In this document: positions 25,233 through 33,928 of the stretch, piece after piece
Position numbering within the stretch: position 1 is the stretch's first letter
Layout of the letters: every line of letters starts with the position of its first letter
Source of the DNA: Pelagibacteraceae bacterium AG-464-B04
Lineage (GTDB): Bacteria > Pseudomonadota > Alphaproteobacteria > Pelagibacterales > Pelagibacteraceae
Reading direction: 5' to 3'
DNA: 38,652 bases
NCBI GenBank assembly: GCA_003209225.1
Contig: QCRZ01000006.1
Location: 1-38,652 of the forward strand
Program-made: the position numbers and the translations under genes
Notes under the pieces: model-generated
What the model was told of the DNA's origin: nothing
Seen by the model: only the letters and a program-made list of their open reading frames with translations
Databases searched by the model: none

Positions 25233-26687
25233 TTATTTAAAAATATATATTATTTTTTTTAAGATTATGACTTTTAACATTTTCAAGGCAGTGATTGAGA
25301 CCTTTAAATAAGTATCCGAAAATTTAGAAACTCCATATAATCTAGGATAATAATTGACAGGAATTTCAATAATTCTACAACCACTATTTATAAACTCAAT
25401 TGTTAATTCTGGAGCAAATGCAGGGCTATCAGAAATTATATTTTTTTTAATTTTATTATATTTCGTTTTCCAGAAAGCCCTATAAGTACAACCAACATCT
25501 GATAAAAGTGTTTTATTTTTTGACCAAAGTAAAGAAACAAAAGTAGCAAAAAGTTTATTAAAAAATATTCTAGGTTTATTCATATTAGCTTTATATTGTA
25601 TATAACTAGGATTTGTTCTTGTTCCTTGAACTACGTCATTATCCATCAAGCAATTTAACATTTTTTTTAAGTCAGAACTCCTGAAAGTTCCATCAGCTTC
25701 TGCTAAAACTATAATATCTGCTTTGGAATGCTCTATTGCTGTTTTTAAAGCGTGACCATAACCACGATAATTATCTGATAGAACTTTTGCACCATGTTTA
25801 ACTGCTATTTCATCAGTTTTATCTGAAGAAATTTTATTTGCTACAATAACATTATTAACAATTTTTTTAAAATCATCGATAACAAAAGATATAGTTTCTT
25901 CTTCAAGAAAAGCTGGGATAATAACATCAACAATAAATTTTTTATTAATTCTTAATTTTTTTTCTAGTTCATAAATATCTACTCTAGTGTTAATATTAGA
26001 ATAAGTGTTTTTAAGTACATGATACATTGGTAAGTCAACTTTATTAAACAATGAAAAAAGTGGAGTTTTTATACCATTATTTAGATTTTTAACGATTAAC
26101 TCAGTAAAAACTTTATTTATACAAATTAATCCAGTTCCAAAGTAATCTGAAATAATTTTATCGCTTTTTTCTATAGATTGAACAATTAGTTTTTTTTCCT
26201 CATCAATTGTTACAGCGTAATTTTTTAAATATTCTTCGGGAAAAACAAATTTTTTAATTCCCGCCATGATAGAAAATTGATTAACATTGATAGAATTGCA
26301 AAATTCTTTAAAATCATTTTCGTCATAATATTCATCCACCAATGTGACTAATGTATGTTCGTCTTTTTCCAAAAATTTATTAATATTTTTTATTGCTAAT
26401 AGTAATTCTAAACCTCCAACATTGCTTATTTTTTCATTAAATAATAATTCGACACCATCAAAGTCTTTAATATTTTCTTTAAAAATTTCTTCATGTCCTG
26501 TAATTACAACGTAGATTTTTTCCGGATTTAAATTTTGTTTTATAAGATTGATATGTCTATTTAAGAGTTTTTGATTATCAATTTCTATAAATGCCTTGAG
26601 ATTTTTTTTTTTATCTAATTTAATCCTATCGCCCTTACCACCAGCTAAAATAAAAGCTTTTTTTATTTTTTTTGCCTTTTCGATCAT
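25233..26687 (-). CDS. fusion of sugar nucleotidyltransferase and family 2 glycosyltransferase
   Basis: 484 residues. Residues 1-245 are a nucleotidyltransferase: AFILAGGKGDRIKLD (12-26) is the NTP-binding LAGGxGxR loop, KAFIEIDNQKLLNRHI follows, and LVTLVDEYY may hold a metal-binding Asp. Residues about 253-484 are a GT2 fold: DVIIPAFLEEETISFVIDDF, NVIVANKISSDKTDEIA, and VLAEADGTFRSSDL with a DxD-like ADG, resembling dolichol-phosphate-mannose-type transferases. A C-terminal hydrophobic segment (ALKMLKVIILKKIIYIF) may anchor it. It could activate a sugar or alditol phosphate and then transfer it to a lipid or glycan. The donor for the divergent GT-C neighbour is a plausible product. Confidence 0.85.
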   Translation of the reverse strand: MIEKAKKIKKAFILAGGKGDRIKLDKKKNLKAFIEIDNQKLLNRHINLIKQNLNPEKIYVVITGHEEIFKENIKDFDGVELLFNEKISNVGGLELLLAIKNINKFLEKDEHTLVTLVDEYYDENDFKEFCNSINVNQFSIMAGIKKFVFPEEYLKNYAVTIDEEKKLIVQSIEKSDKIISDYFGTGLICINKVFTELIVKNLNNGIKTPLFSLFNKVDLPMYHVLKNTYSNINTRVDIYELEKKLRINKKFIVDVIIPAFLEEETISFVIDDFKKIVNNVIVANKISSDKTDEIAVKHGAKVLSDNYRGYGHALKTAIEHSKADIIVLAEADGTFRSSDLKKMLNCLMDNDVVQGTRTNPSYIQYKANMNKPRIFFNKLFATFVSLLWSKNKTLLSDVGCTYRAFWKTKYNKIKKNIISDSPAFAPELTIEFINSGCRIIEIPVNYYPRLYGVSKFSDTYLKVSITALKMLKVIILKKIIYIFK

Positions 26688-26806
26688 TTATATCATTAAA
26701 ATTATTTAGATTAATCAACAAATCACACAAAATAGTAATCTTTATAATCTGAAAATTGTTAATTTAGTTCCTTTTAATTCCAAAAAAATTTTATTATAGA
26801 TTAATT

Positions 26807-28417
26807 ATGCTTAAGATTAAACACTTAATATATCTATCCATCTTTCTGATAACATCATACATTTTTTCTTCACTTTTTATTAACTTTAATTCACACCCAT
26901 ATGAAGATGCTGCGATGACAATGAGATACGCTTTAAATCTTGCAAATGGGCACGGACTTGTTTGGAATGTTGGTGAGCAGCCAGTCTCTGGTTCTAATGA
27001 TTTTTTATTTATAATTATAGTTGGTGGATTAAAATTTATTGGCTTAAATATAGAATCGGCAGTTTTATATGTAAATATTTTTTCTTTCGTATTAATTTTA
27101 TTTCTACTCTATTACGCATTAAATAAAATATTTAATGCAGGCACCTTAGCAACTTTATTTGTTTGTTTATTTTTCATATTTAGTCCAATTCTGTTCATTA
27201 GTTCAGCTTATTTTGGTACTGTGTTTTTTTCACTCTTTGTACTATCAACTTGGATACTAGCTTTAAATATTATTATAAAAGGAAAAAAAAATAGATCTTA
27301 TTTTTGGCTTTTTTCTATTTCTTCATTGTTGATGGGCATGTCTAGAGCGGAAGGATGTATTATTGCTCTTTTTATGTTTATTTCACTGTTATTTTCACTT
27401 AGCAGAAAACAAATTAAAGATTTATTTATAATTTTTACTTTCATTTTTTTATTCTTTGGTGGAGCATATTTAATCTGGAGATGGAATTATTTTGGATATT
27501 TATTTCCAAATCCATTTTATATAAAAGAAGGTGGAAATCTTTATTTAGCAAGTCTCCAAGAATCTACTCATAATGTGAGAAAATTAAGTCTTCCATTTAT
27601 TATTTGTTTGTTTAGTGGTTTTGTTTTTAAAGATACTAGAAAAATTTCTTTTCAACTATTTATTCCCGTTTTTGGAGCTACTTTAATGTGGATGATTATA
27701 TCTAACTGCGAAATATGCCACGGAATGAACTTTGCTGGGCGTTATCAGTTTCCTGTAATGGTCATATTGATTCTTTCATGGTATCCTCCGAGTATTAAAA
27801 TATTTACAAATTATATTAAACCAAAATTAAAAAACTTTAATAAAAAAACCAGTTTATCTCTAAAGCTTATATATATTTTTCTACTTATATTTGTCCTAGC
27901 AAAAGAAATTGAAAGTTCAAGAAAATGGACCAGACATGTTTATATAAAAGATGGAAGATATGATGTGGCTATTATGTTAAAAAAATACATAAAAAATAAT
28001 TATACAATGGCAGTAACAGAAGCTGGGCTATTGCCCTTATATTCTACCTGGAAAACTTTGGATGCTTATGGTTACAATGATTCATGGATAGCTCATAATG
28101 GAACTATTGATAAAGAATACTTAAGTAATTTTTCACCTGAAATAATAATGTGGCACGAATATTTTTCTCCAATAACACCACCAAAAAAAGAAAGGGAAAA
28201 CGATTCATGGTTTAAAATGGTAAAAGTTTTAAAGGATTATGCAGAAGAAAATGAATATGTTTTAGCAGCTGTTTATGGCGTACAAAGTGATAATACCCAT
28301 TATTACTATGTAAGCCCTAACATTGTTGAAAAAGATGAAATTGTCTCATCAATTAAAAATATGGATTATTATTGGTATGAGTCAGGTGAAATAAGTACAA
28401 ATTTCAATGAAAAATAA
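26807..28417 (+). CDS. GT-C-type polytopic membrane glycosyltransferase (predicted)
   Basis: 536 residues with about nine to ten hydrophobic segments in the first 370 and a soluble C-terminal domain (about 385-536). The first loop, HPYEDAAMTMRYALNLANGHGLVWNVGEQPVSGSND, matches the GT-C pattern of an acidic catalytic residue, R-Y-x-x-N-L-x-x-G-x-G, found in arabinofuranosyl- and mannosyltransferase-like proteins that use polyprenyl-phosphate sugars. It would act from the periplasmic face. It is divergent from the GT2 fusion (119-base gap), which resembles enzymes making lipid-linked sugar donors. Acceptor unknown. Confidence 0.78.
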   Translation: MLKIKHLIYLSIFLITSYIFSSLFINFNSHPYEDAAMTMRYALNLANGHGLVWNVGEQPVSGSNDFLFIIIVGGLKFIGLNIESAVLYVNIFSFVLILFLLYYALNKIFNAGTLATLFVCLFFIFSPILFISSAYFGTVFFSLFVLSTWILALNIIIKGKKNRSYFWLFSISSLLMGMSRAEGCIIALFMFISLLFSLSRKQIKDLFIIFTFIFLFFGGAYLIWRWNYFGYLFPNPFYIKEGGNLYLASLQESTHNVRKLSLPFIICLFSGFVFKDTRKISFQLFIPVFGATLMWMIISNCEICHGMNFAGRYQFPVMVILILSWYPPSIKIFTNYIKPKLKNFNKKTSLSLKLIYIFLLIFVLAKEIESSRKWTRHVYIKDGRYDVAIMLKKYIKNNYTMAVTEAGLLPLYSTWKTLDAYGYNDSWIAHNGTIDKEYLSNFSPEIIMWHEYFSPITPPKKERENDSWFKMVKVLKDYAEENEYVLAAVYGVQSDNTHYYYVSPNIVEKDEIVSSIKNMDYYWYESGEISTNFNEK

Positions 28418-28470
28418 TTCTGTAAAGAACCCAACTTTTATTTTTTTGATATGCTTATTTGCAAATTTTT

Positions 28471-28546
28471 TGGTGAGCCGTATTGGATTCGAACCAATGA
28501 CACATTCCTTAAAAGGGAATTGCTCTACCAACTGAGCTAACGGCCC
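28471..28546 (-). tRNA. tRNA-Lys (anticodon UUU)
   Basis: Read on the minus strand: acceptor GGGCCGT pairs with ACGGCTC (one G-U), discriminator A, and encoded CCA (complement of 28471-28473). The D arm is GCTCAGTTGGTAGAGC. The anticodon stem ATTCC/GGAAT encloses CTTTTAA with anticodon TTT (28513-28511). The T arm is ATTGG-TTCGAAT-CCAAT. It lies 62 bases downstream of tgt on the same strand. Confidence 0.97.
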
Positions 28547-28550
28547 ATAG

Positions 28551-28572
28551 AAAAAAGTTTTTAAACTTTTTT
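28551..28572 (-). other. AT-rich perfect palindrome between tgt and tRNA-Lys
   Basis: AAAAAAGTTT, two T, then AAACTTTTTT form a 10-base inverted repeat four bases from the tRNA-Lys 5' end. It could be a weak terminator for tgt or part of the tRNA leader. With one G-C pair it may equally be chance in AT-rich DNA. Confidence 0.3.
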
Positions 28573-28607
28573 TGAAAAACAATCAATTATAAAAATTAAT
28601 TTATATT

Positions 28608-29720
28608 TTAAATTATATTGACATATTTGTCGTGAAATTCATCAAAGGTTCCATTTTTAATAGTTTTTCTTATTTGCCTCATTAAATCTTGATAAAAGTT
28701 AATGTTATGAAGGGTGAGTAGCATTGATGCCAATATTTCATTAGTATTAAATAAATGATTTAAGTAATTTTTACTATATTTATTTAATTCACATAAATTA
28801 ACTTTTTCATCTAATGGCGAATTATCAGTTTTAAATTTAGCATTTCTAATATTAATTTGTCCTTTCCAAGTAAAAGCCAATCCCGTTCTTCCTGATCTTG
28901 TTGGTAAAACACAATCGAACATATCTATTCCTCTTTTGACTGAACCAAGTATATCAGATGGTGTTCCAACACCCATTAAATATCTAGGTTTATCTTTGGG
29001 CATATATTCTTTTATTGCATCTAAAACATTAAACATTTGCTCTTGTGTTTCTCCAACTGCTAAACCACCTAAAGCAAAACCATCAAATTCAATATCAATT
29101 AGCTTTTCTAAAGATTCAAGTCTTAAATCGTTATACAGTCCACCTTGAACAATTCCAAAAATACCTTTTTGTGGATTAATTCCAAATTCATTTTTTGACC
29201 TTAAAGCCCATTCAAGTGACAATTGCAATGATTTACTTAAATCTTTTTTACTTCTTTTTATTTTTGGACACTCATCAAGAACCATTACAATATCTGAATT
29301 TAAATTTTTTTGAATATTGACACTTTCTTCTGGGCTTAAAATAAACTTTTTACCATCAATGTGAGAATTAAATATTGCTCCAACTTTTCTATCAATTTTT
29401 GTCAATTTGGATAAAGACATAATTTGAAATCCACCTGAGTCAGTTAAAATTGGAATTTTACAATTCATAAATTCATGCAAACCACCTAATGACATAATTC
29501 TTTTTATTCCAGGCCTTATCATTAAATGATAGGTATTGGATAGAATCATTTGACTTCCAGTAGAAATCAGATCTTTAAGAAATACAGCTTTTACAGTTCC
29601 CTGCGTACCTACAGGCATAAAAGCGGGGGTATCTACTTCTCCATGGGAAGTTAAAATTTTTCCACATCTTGCGTATTTATTTTTATTATTAACACTAAAA
29701 GAAAAATTTTTTAATGTCAT
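28608..29720 (-). CDS. tgt: tRNA-guanine transglycosylase lacking the zinc cysteines
   Basis: 370 residues, normal length. Catalytic features are kept: LTDSGGFQIMSL (Asp94), GIVQGG, LGGLAVGE, and MFDCVLPTRSGRTG (nucleophile Asp269). Bacterial Tgt then has a CxCxxC zinc knuckle before the YSRAYLHHL segment. Here the aligned segment is DEKVNLCELNKYSKNYLNHL, so the ligand positions are Val307, Leu309 and Leu312, with only His338 (LTLHN) retained and a Cys at 310 out of register. The enzyme swaps guanine-34 of GUN tRNAs for a queuosine precursor. It lies eight bases after the cyclophilin gene; queA, often adjacent in alphaproteobacteria, is absent here. Confidence 0.94.
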   Translation of the reverse strand: MTLKNFSFSVNNKNKYARCGKILTSHGEVDTPAFMPVGTQGTVKAVFLKDLISTGSQMILSNTYHLMIRPGIKRIMSLGGLHEFMNCKIPILTDSGGFQIMSLSKLTKIDRKVGAIFNSHIDGKKFILSPEESVNIQKNLNSDIVMVLDECPKIKRSKKDLSKSLQLSLEWALRSKNEFGINPQKGIFGIVQGGLYNDLRLESLEKLIDIEFDGFALGGLAVGETQEQMFNVLDAIKEYMPKDKPRYLMGVGTPSDILGSVKRGIDMFDCVLPTRSGRTGLAFTWKGQINIRNAKFKTDNSPLDEKVNLCELNKYSKNYLNHLFNTNEILASMLLTLHNINFYQDLMRQIRKTIKNGTFDEFHDKYVNII

Positions 29721-29728
29721 AAAAAAAT

Positions 29729-30283
29729 TTATTTCACACTTTTTAAACTAACTATTATGTCTGGATCTTTTACAGAACCGTTAGGGCCATCTCCTTTTTT
29801 GATCTTGTCAACATATTCCATTCCTTCGACAACTTTTCCAAAAACTGTATAATTTCTATCTAAATGTGAAGCATCAGTAAAACAAATAAAAAACTGACTA
29901 TTAGCACTGTTAGGGTCAGATGATCGTGCCATTGACAAACTTCCACGTGTATGTGGAACGTTACTGAATTCAGCTTTTAAGTTTGGTAAATTTGAAGATC
30001 CAGTGCCAGCTCTTCTTAAGTCAAATTGATCGTTGGTTGAATTGCCAAATTGAACATCGCCTGTTTGAGCCATAAATCCTTCTATAACCCTATGAAAAAC
30101 TACTCCATCATATTTTTTTAAGTCTGCCAATTCCTTAAATCTTTTAACATGATTTGGAGCAATGTCTGGGAAAAGCTTAATTTTAATATCTCCATGTTTA
30201 ACTTTTAAAATCATTATATCCTCCTTTGCATATAAATGAGTCGACAATAAAAAGACGATTATTAAATAGAAAAATTTATTCAT
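29729..30283 (-). CDS. cyclophilin-type peptidyl-prolyl isomerase, with possible internal start
   Basis: 184 residues. A signal peptide (1-19, ending LYA) is followed by a cyclophilin domain: VVFHRVIEGFMAQTGDVQ (catalytic Arg and Phe), LPNLKAEFSNVPHTRGSLSMARSSDPNSANSQFFICFTDASHLDRNYTVFGKVVEGMEYVDKI. It catalyses proline isomerisation in protein folding; the full-length form is periplasmic. The start overlaps coaD by four bases. Codons 20-22 form AAAGGAGG, and Met24 (ATG 30214-30212) follows after five bases, so a signal-less 161-residue cytoplasmic form is possible. Nearby homologues often come as two tandem genes, whereas only one is present here. Confidence 0.93.
   Translation of the reverse strand: MNKFFYLIIVFLLSTHLYAKEDIMILKVKHGDIKIKLFPDIAPNHVKRFKELADLKKYDGVVFHRVIEGFMAQTGDVQFGNSTNDQFDLRRAGTGSSNLPNLKAEFSNVPHTRGSLSMARSSDPNSANSQFFICFTDASHLDRNYTVFGKVVEGMEYVDKIKKGDGPNGSVKDPDIIVSLKSVK
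30220..30227 (-). promoter_or_regulatory. near-perfect Shine-Dalgarno inside the cyclophilin gene
   Basis: AAAGGAGG on the minus strand, five bases before the in-frame ATG at 30214-30212 that begins MILKVKHGDIKIKLFPD, the start of the mature domain. It is the longest match to the 16S anti-SD that I saw in the window. Confidence 0.55.
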
Positions 30284-30774
30284 TTTAATTTTTCCTTTAA
30301 AGTTTTAATAGTACTTTTTGTTGTAAATTTTTTAATATCACCACCTAGTTCAGCTATTTCTTTAACAAATTTTGATGATATAATTTGATTTTCAATGTTT
30401 GACATTAAAAATATTGTTTCAATACTGCTATTTAGTTTCTTATTCATGCCTGCTAGTTGAAATTCATACTCAAAGTCTGATACAGCTCTTAAACCTCTTA
30501 GTATTAAATTTGCATTATATTTTTTGCATAGAGAAGTTGTTAAATTATTAAAAGATATTACTTTGACTCTCAATTTACTTATTCTTAAATCTTTAAATAA
30601 AGCTTTCTTAATTATAGACATTCTTTCATCTGGTGTGAAAAGATGATCTTTATTCATACCAGCTGAAATTGCTACATAAATTTTATCAACAACTTTTAAA
30701 CCTTTGGTTATTAGATCAATATGTCCAAAAGTTATTGGGTCAAATGTTCCAGGATAAATGGCTGCTTTAATCAT
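30280..30774 (-). CDS. coaD: phosphopantetheine adenylyltransferase
   Basis: 164 residues. [18 protein letters not shown] contains the nucleotidyltransferase TxGH motif (Gly17-His18). [26 protein letters not shown] and [16 protein letters not shown] are CoaD-specific. It makes dephospho-CoA from phosphopantetheine and ATP, the penultimate step of CoA synthesis. It overlaps both gyrA and the cyclophilin gene by four bases, so the group is translationally coupled. Confidence 0.97.
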   Translation of the reverse strand: MIKAAIYPGTFDPITFGHIDLITKGLKVVDKIYVAISAGMNKDHLFTPDERMSIIKKALFKDLRISKLRVKVISFNNLTTSLCKKYNANLILRGLRAVSDFEYEFQLAGMNKKLNSSIETIFLMSNIENQIISSKFVKEIAELGGDIKKFTTKSTIKTLKEKLK

Positions 30775-33377
30775 TGAATCAAATTATTATCTATTTTGAT
30801 TGCAGAAACAACTTTTTCTTCACCTGAAAGTTTAAAAATTCGAACTCCTTGTGTACTTCTTCCAGCTATTCTTATTTCTTTTACAGCACATCTAATTACT
30901 CTTCCCTTATCTGTTGAGATCAAAATTTCATCTCCCTCATCTACAGGAAATGATGCAGCAACATTTCCGTTTCGTGGAGAATTTACTATACCTATAATTC
31001 CCTTTCCACCTCTGTTAGTTACACGATAATCATAAAATGATGTTCTTTTGCCGTATCCATTTTGAGTGATTGATAGAATATATTTTTGCATAGCAACTAC
31101 TTCTGAAAATTTTCCTTTGTTAGTTTTTCCATTTTTAAGTGTTTCTTTAGCAACTTTTCCATTAATTTTAACACTATTAACCACAGATAAAGAAATAATT
31201 GAGTCATTTTCAACTAAATTTATACCTCTTATTCCTTTAGACGATCTTCCCTTAAACACTCTCAACTTTTTTGACATAAATCTTATACATTTTCCTAAAT
31301 TAGTACTTAAAATAATATCTTGATCATCACTGCATATTTTAACTCCAATAATTTTGTCATCATTATCAAGTTTCATTGCTATTTTTCCTGTAGACTGAAT
31401 GTTTGAGAAATCTTCCAAACTATTTTTTCTTACCTTACCCTTGCTCGTAGCAAAAACAACTTGCATTTTTTTCCACTCAATTTCATTTTCTGGTAATGGC
31501 ATAATTGAACTAATAGATTGGTGGCTTTTAAGAGGTAATATATTGAATAAAGTCTTTCCTTTTGAGCTTGACGTACCTTGCGGAATTTTCCAAGCTTTAA
31601 TTTTAAAAACTAATCCTTGAGTTGAAAAAAATAAAACTGGAGTATGTGAATTAACAGCAAACATTTGAACAACTGAATCTTCTTCTCTGGTTCTTATGCC
31701 AGTCTTTCCTTTGCCTCCTCTTTTTTGTTGCTTAAAGCTTGTTAGAGGGCCCCTTTTTATATAACCTTTATGAGTAATTGTGATTACAACAGATTCTTTT
31801 TGGATAGTTTCTTCAATATCATAATTAAGTATAGCATCGATAATTTTGGTTCTTCTAGGTACAGAAAATTTTTCTTTTATGTATGTTAATTCTTCTTTAA
31901 TAACATTTAATAATTCTTTTTTAGAATTTAAAATTTTATTCAATTTATTTATTAAATCAGATAATTTTTTAATTTCAGCCTCAATTTCATTGATACCAAA
32001 TGCAGTTAATTTTTGTAATCTCAAATCTAAAATTGCTAAAACTTGAGACTCAGTCAAAGTGTAAGATGATTTATTCTTTTTACTTTCAATTAATTTAATA
32101 AATTTTGAAGTTTTTGCTATTTTCCATTTTACATCCAACAAAGTTTTTTTTGCAGTATCTGGATCTTTGGAATTTTTAATAATTTTAACAATTTTATCTA
32201 AATTTTCAACGGCGACCGAGATTCCAATTAAAATATGCGCTCTATTTTTTGCTTTATTTAAATCAAATTTTGTTTTTTTTGTTACAGTATCTTCTCTAAA
32301 AATTAAAAAATGACCTATAAATTCTTTTAAAGATAAAGTTTTAGGTTTATTGTCTACTATTGCTAATGAGTTAAATCCAAAAGAGCTTTCAATTGATGTA
32401 AATTTATAAAGTTGTCTTTTGATAGTTTCTGCTTCAACATTTCTTTTTAAATCAATTACAACTCTAATTCCTTCTCTATTTGATTCATCTCTTATATCTG
32501 TAATGCCTTCTATTTTTTTATTTCTAGCAAGATCTGCTATTTTTTCATTCAAAATAGATTTGTTTACCTGATATGGTATTGATTTAATTATTAATCTTTC
32601 TCTTCCATTTTTTAAAGTTTCTTCTTTTATCTCTCCACGAATTTTAAAGGAACCTCTTCCTTTATTATACCCTTGCTTAATCATGTCCTTGCCTATTATA
32701 TTTCCTCCGGTAGGAAAATCTGGGCCAGGTATATGTTTCATTAACTGATTGTTTGTTATATCTTTGTTTTCTATAAAAGCCTTAGTGGCATCAATAACTT
32801 CACCTAAATTATGCGGAGGAATACTTGTAGCCATACCAACTGCAATTCCACCTGCTCCATTAACTAGTAGATTTGGATATTGTGAAGGCAATACAGTAGG
32901 TTCTTTTTCCGTTTCATCATAATTACTTTTAAATTTAACGGTATCTTTTTCAATATCATCTATAAGGTGTTGCGAAACTTTAGATAATTTAGTTTCTGTA
33001 TATCTCATTGCGGCTGGAGCATCACCATCTATTGAACCAAAATTTCCTTGACCATCAATCAATGGTAAACTCATTGAAAAATTTTGAACCATTCGAACTA
33101 AAGCATCGTATACGGCTTGATCTCCATGAGGATGATATTTACCAATAACATCACCTACTATTCTTGCTGATTTTCTAAAGGATTTAGACCAATCAAATCC
33201 ACCTTTATACATAGCATAAATAATTCTTCTATGAACTGGCTTTAAACCATCTCTTACATCAGGTAAGGCTCTACTAATAATAACACTCATCGCATAAGAC
33301 AAATACGACGAACTCATCTCATCATACAAAACTACAGATTTAAATTTTGGCTTATTAACTATTTCAGTTTTTTGCAT
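30771..33377 (-). CDS. gyrA: DNA gyrase subunit A
   Basis: 868 residues. [10 protein letters not shown] holds the DNA-cleaving Tyr126 (E. coli Tyr122), and [16 protein letters not shown] and [19 protein letters not shown] form the winged-helix region. The C-terminal beta-pinwheel includes a GyrA box, QKRGGKG, which marks GyrA rather than ParC. The position equal to E. coli Ser83 is Gln87 and the Asp87 equivalent is kept (Asp91). It introduces negative supercoils with GyrB. It lies five bases after ssb and overlaps coaD. Confidence 0.97.
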   Translation of the reverse strand: MQKTEIVNKPKFKSVVLYDEMSSSYLSYAMSVIISRALPDVRDGLKPVHRRIIYAMYKGGFDWSKSFRKSARIVGDVIGKYHPHGDQAVYDALVRMVQNFSMSLPLIDGQGNFGSIDGDAPAAMRYTETKLSKVSQHLIDDIEKDTVKFKSNYDETEKEPTVLPSQYPNLLVNGAGGIAVGMATSIPPHNLGEVIDATKAFIENKDITNNQLMKHIPGPDFPTGGNIIGKDMIKQGYNKGRGSFKIRGEIKEETLKNGRERLIIKSIPYQVNKSILNEKIADLARNKKIEGITDIRDESNREGIRVVIDLKRNVEAETIKRQLYKFTSIESSFGFNSLAIVDNKPKTLSLKEFIGHFLIFREDTVTKKTKFDLNKAKNRAHILIGISVAVENLDKIVKIIKNSKDPDTAKKTLLDVKWKIAKTSKFIKLIESKKNKSSYTLTESQVLAILDLRLQKLTAFGINEIEAEIKKLSDLINKLNKILNSKKELLNVIKEELTYIKEKFSVPRRTKIIDAILNYDIEETIQKESVVITITHKGYIKRGPLTSFKQQKRGGKGKTGIRTREEDSVVQMFAVNSHTPVLFFSTQGLVFKIKAWKIPQGTSSSKGKTLFNILPLKSHQSISSIMPLPENEIEWKKMQVVFATSKGKVRKNSLEDFSNIQSTGKIAMKLDNDDKIIGVKICSDDQDIILSTNLGKCIRFMSKKLRVFKGRSSKGIRGINLVENDSIISLSVVNSVKINGKVAKETLKNGKTNKGKFSEVVAMQKYILSITQNGYGKRTSFYDYRVTNRGGKGIIGIVNSPRNGNVAASFPVDEGDEILISTDKGRVIRCAVKEIRIAGRSTQGVRIFKLSGEEKVVSAIKIDNNLIQ

Positions 33378-33382
33378 AAAAA

Positions 33383-33832
33383 CTAGAAAGGTATTTCATC
33401 ATCTAATTCGTCAGGTATGGCTTGGGAAGTGTTGTTAGAAGTTTGTTCATTATTTTGATTTATATTGGCAGTATCACTTCTTCCTCCAAGCATAGTTAGA
33501 GAAGAATTAAAACCTTGTAAAACAACTTCAGTAGAATATTTATCCATTCCAGATTTTTCATCTTTCCATTTTCTGGTTGATAATTGTCCCTCAATATATA
33601 CTTGCGCTCCTTTTTTTAAATATTGCTGTACAACATTTACTAAACCTTCATTGAAAATGACGATTCTATGCCATTCGGTTTTTTCTTTTTTTTCACCTGT
33701 ATTTTTATCTTTCCAACTCTGGCTTGTGGCCAAACTTAACCTAGCGACATTTTTACCATTCACCATTTGCTTAATTTCAGGGTCTGCACCTAATCTGCCT
33801 ATTAATAAAACTTTATTTAAACTGCCTGCCAT
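33383..33832 (-). CDS. ssb: single-stranded DNA-binding protein
   Basis: 149 residues. An OB fold at 1-110 ([50 protein letters not shown]) is followed by a Gln/Asn-rich linker and the acidic tip DELDDEIPF that recruits partner proteins. It coats single-stranded DNA in replication and repair. It is divergent from uvrA and upstream of gyrA, a typical alphaproteobacterial order. A TATAAT on the minus strand at 33845-33850 suggests a very short leader. Confidence 0.97.
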   Translation of the reverse strand: MAGSLNKVLLIGRLGADPEIKQMVNGKNVARLSLATSQSWKDKNTGEKKEKTEWHRIVIFNEGLVNVVQQYLKKGAQVYIEGQLSTRKWKDEKSGMDKYSTEVVLQGFNSSLTMLGGRSDTANINQNNEQTSNNTSQAIPDELDDEIPF

Positions 33833-33868
33833 ATTAATTTAATGATTATATTTTTGATTTATTTTAAG

Positions 33869-33897
33869 TTGAGAATATAGCATATTTTTTCTATAAA
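33869..33897 (+). promoter_or_regulatory. candidate uvrA promoter
   Basis: TTGAGA (33869-33874), a 17-base spacer and TATAAA (33892-33897), each five of six, with predicted initiation about 25 bases before the uvrA ATG. No alphaproteobacterial SOS box (GTTC-N7-GTTC) is visible in the ssb-uvrA gap. Confidence 0.55.
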
Positions 33898-33928
33898 ATT
33901 AATATATTAGATTTAAATTAAGATAATT

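Noticed and set aside
28382-28582. Minus-strand ORF of 66 codons covering tRNA-Lys (contains GPLAQLVEQ)
   Set aside because: It is the well-known spurious translation of a tRNA gene and overlaps tRNA-Lys completely.
30796-32046. Several plus-strand ORFs antisense to gyrA
   Set aside because: Low-complexity shadow frames; gyrA on the minus strand is complete and conserved throughout.
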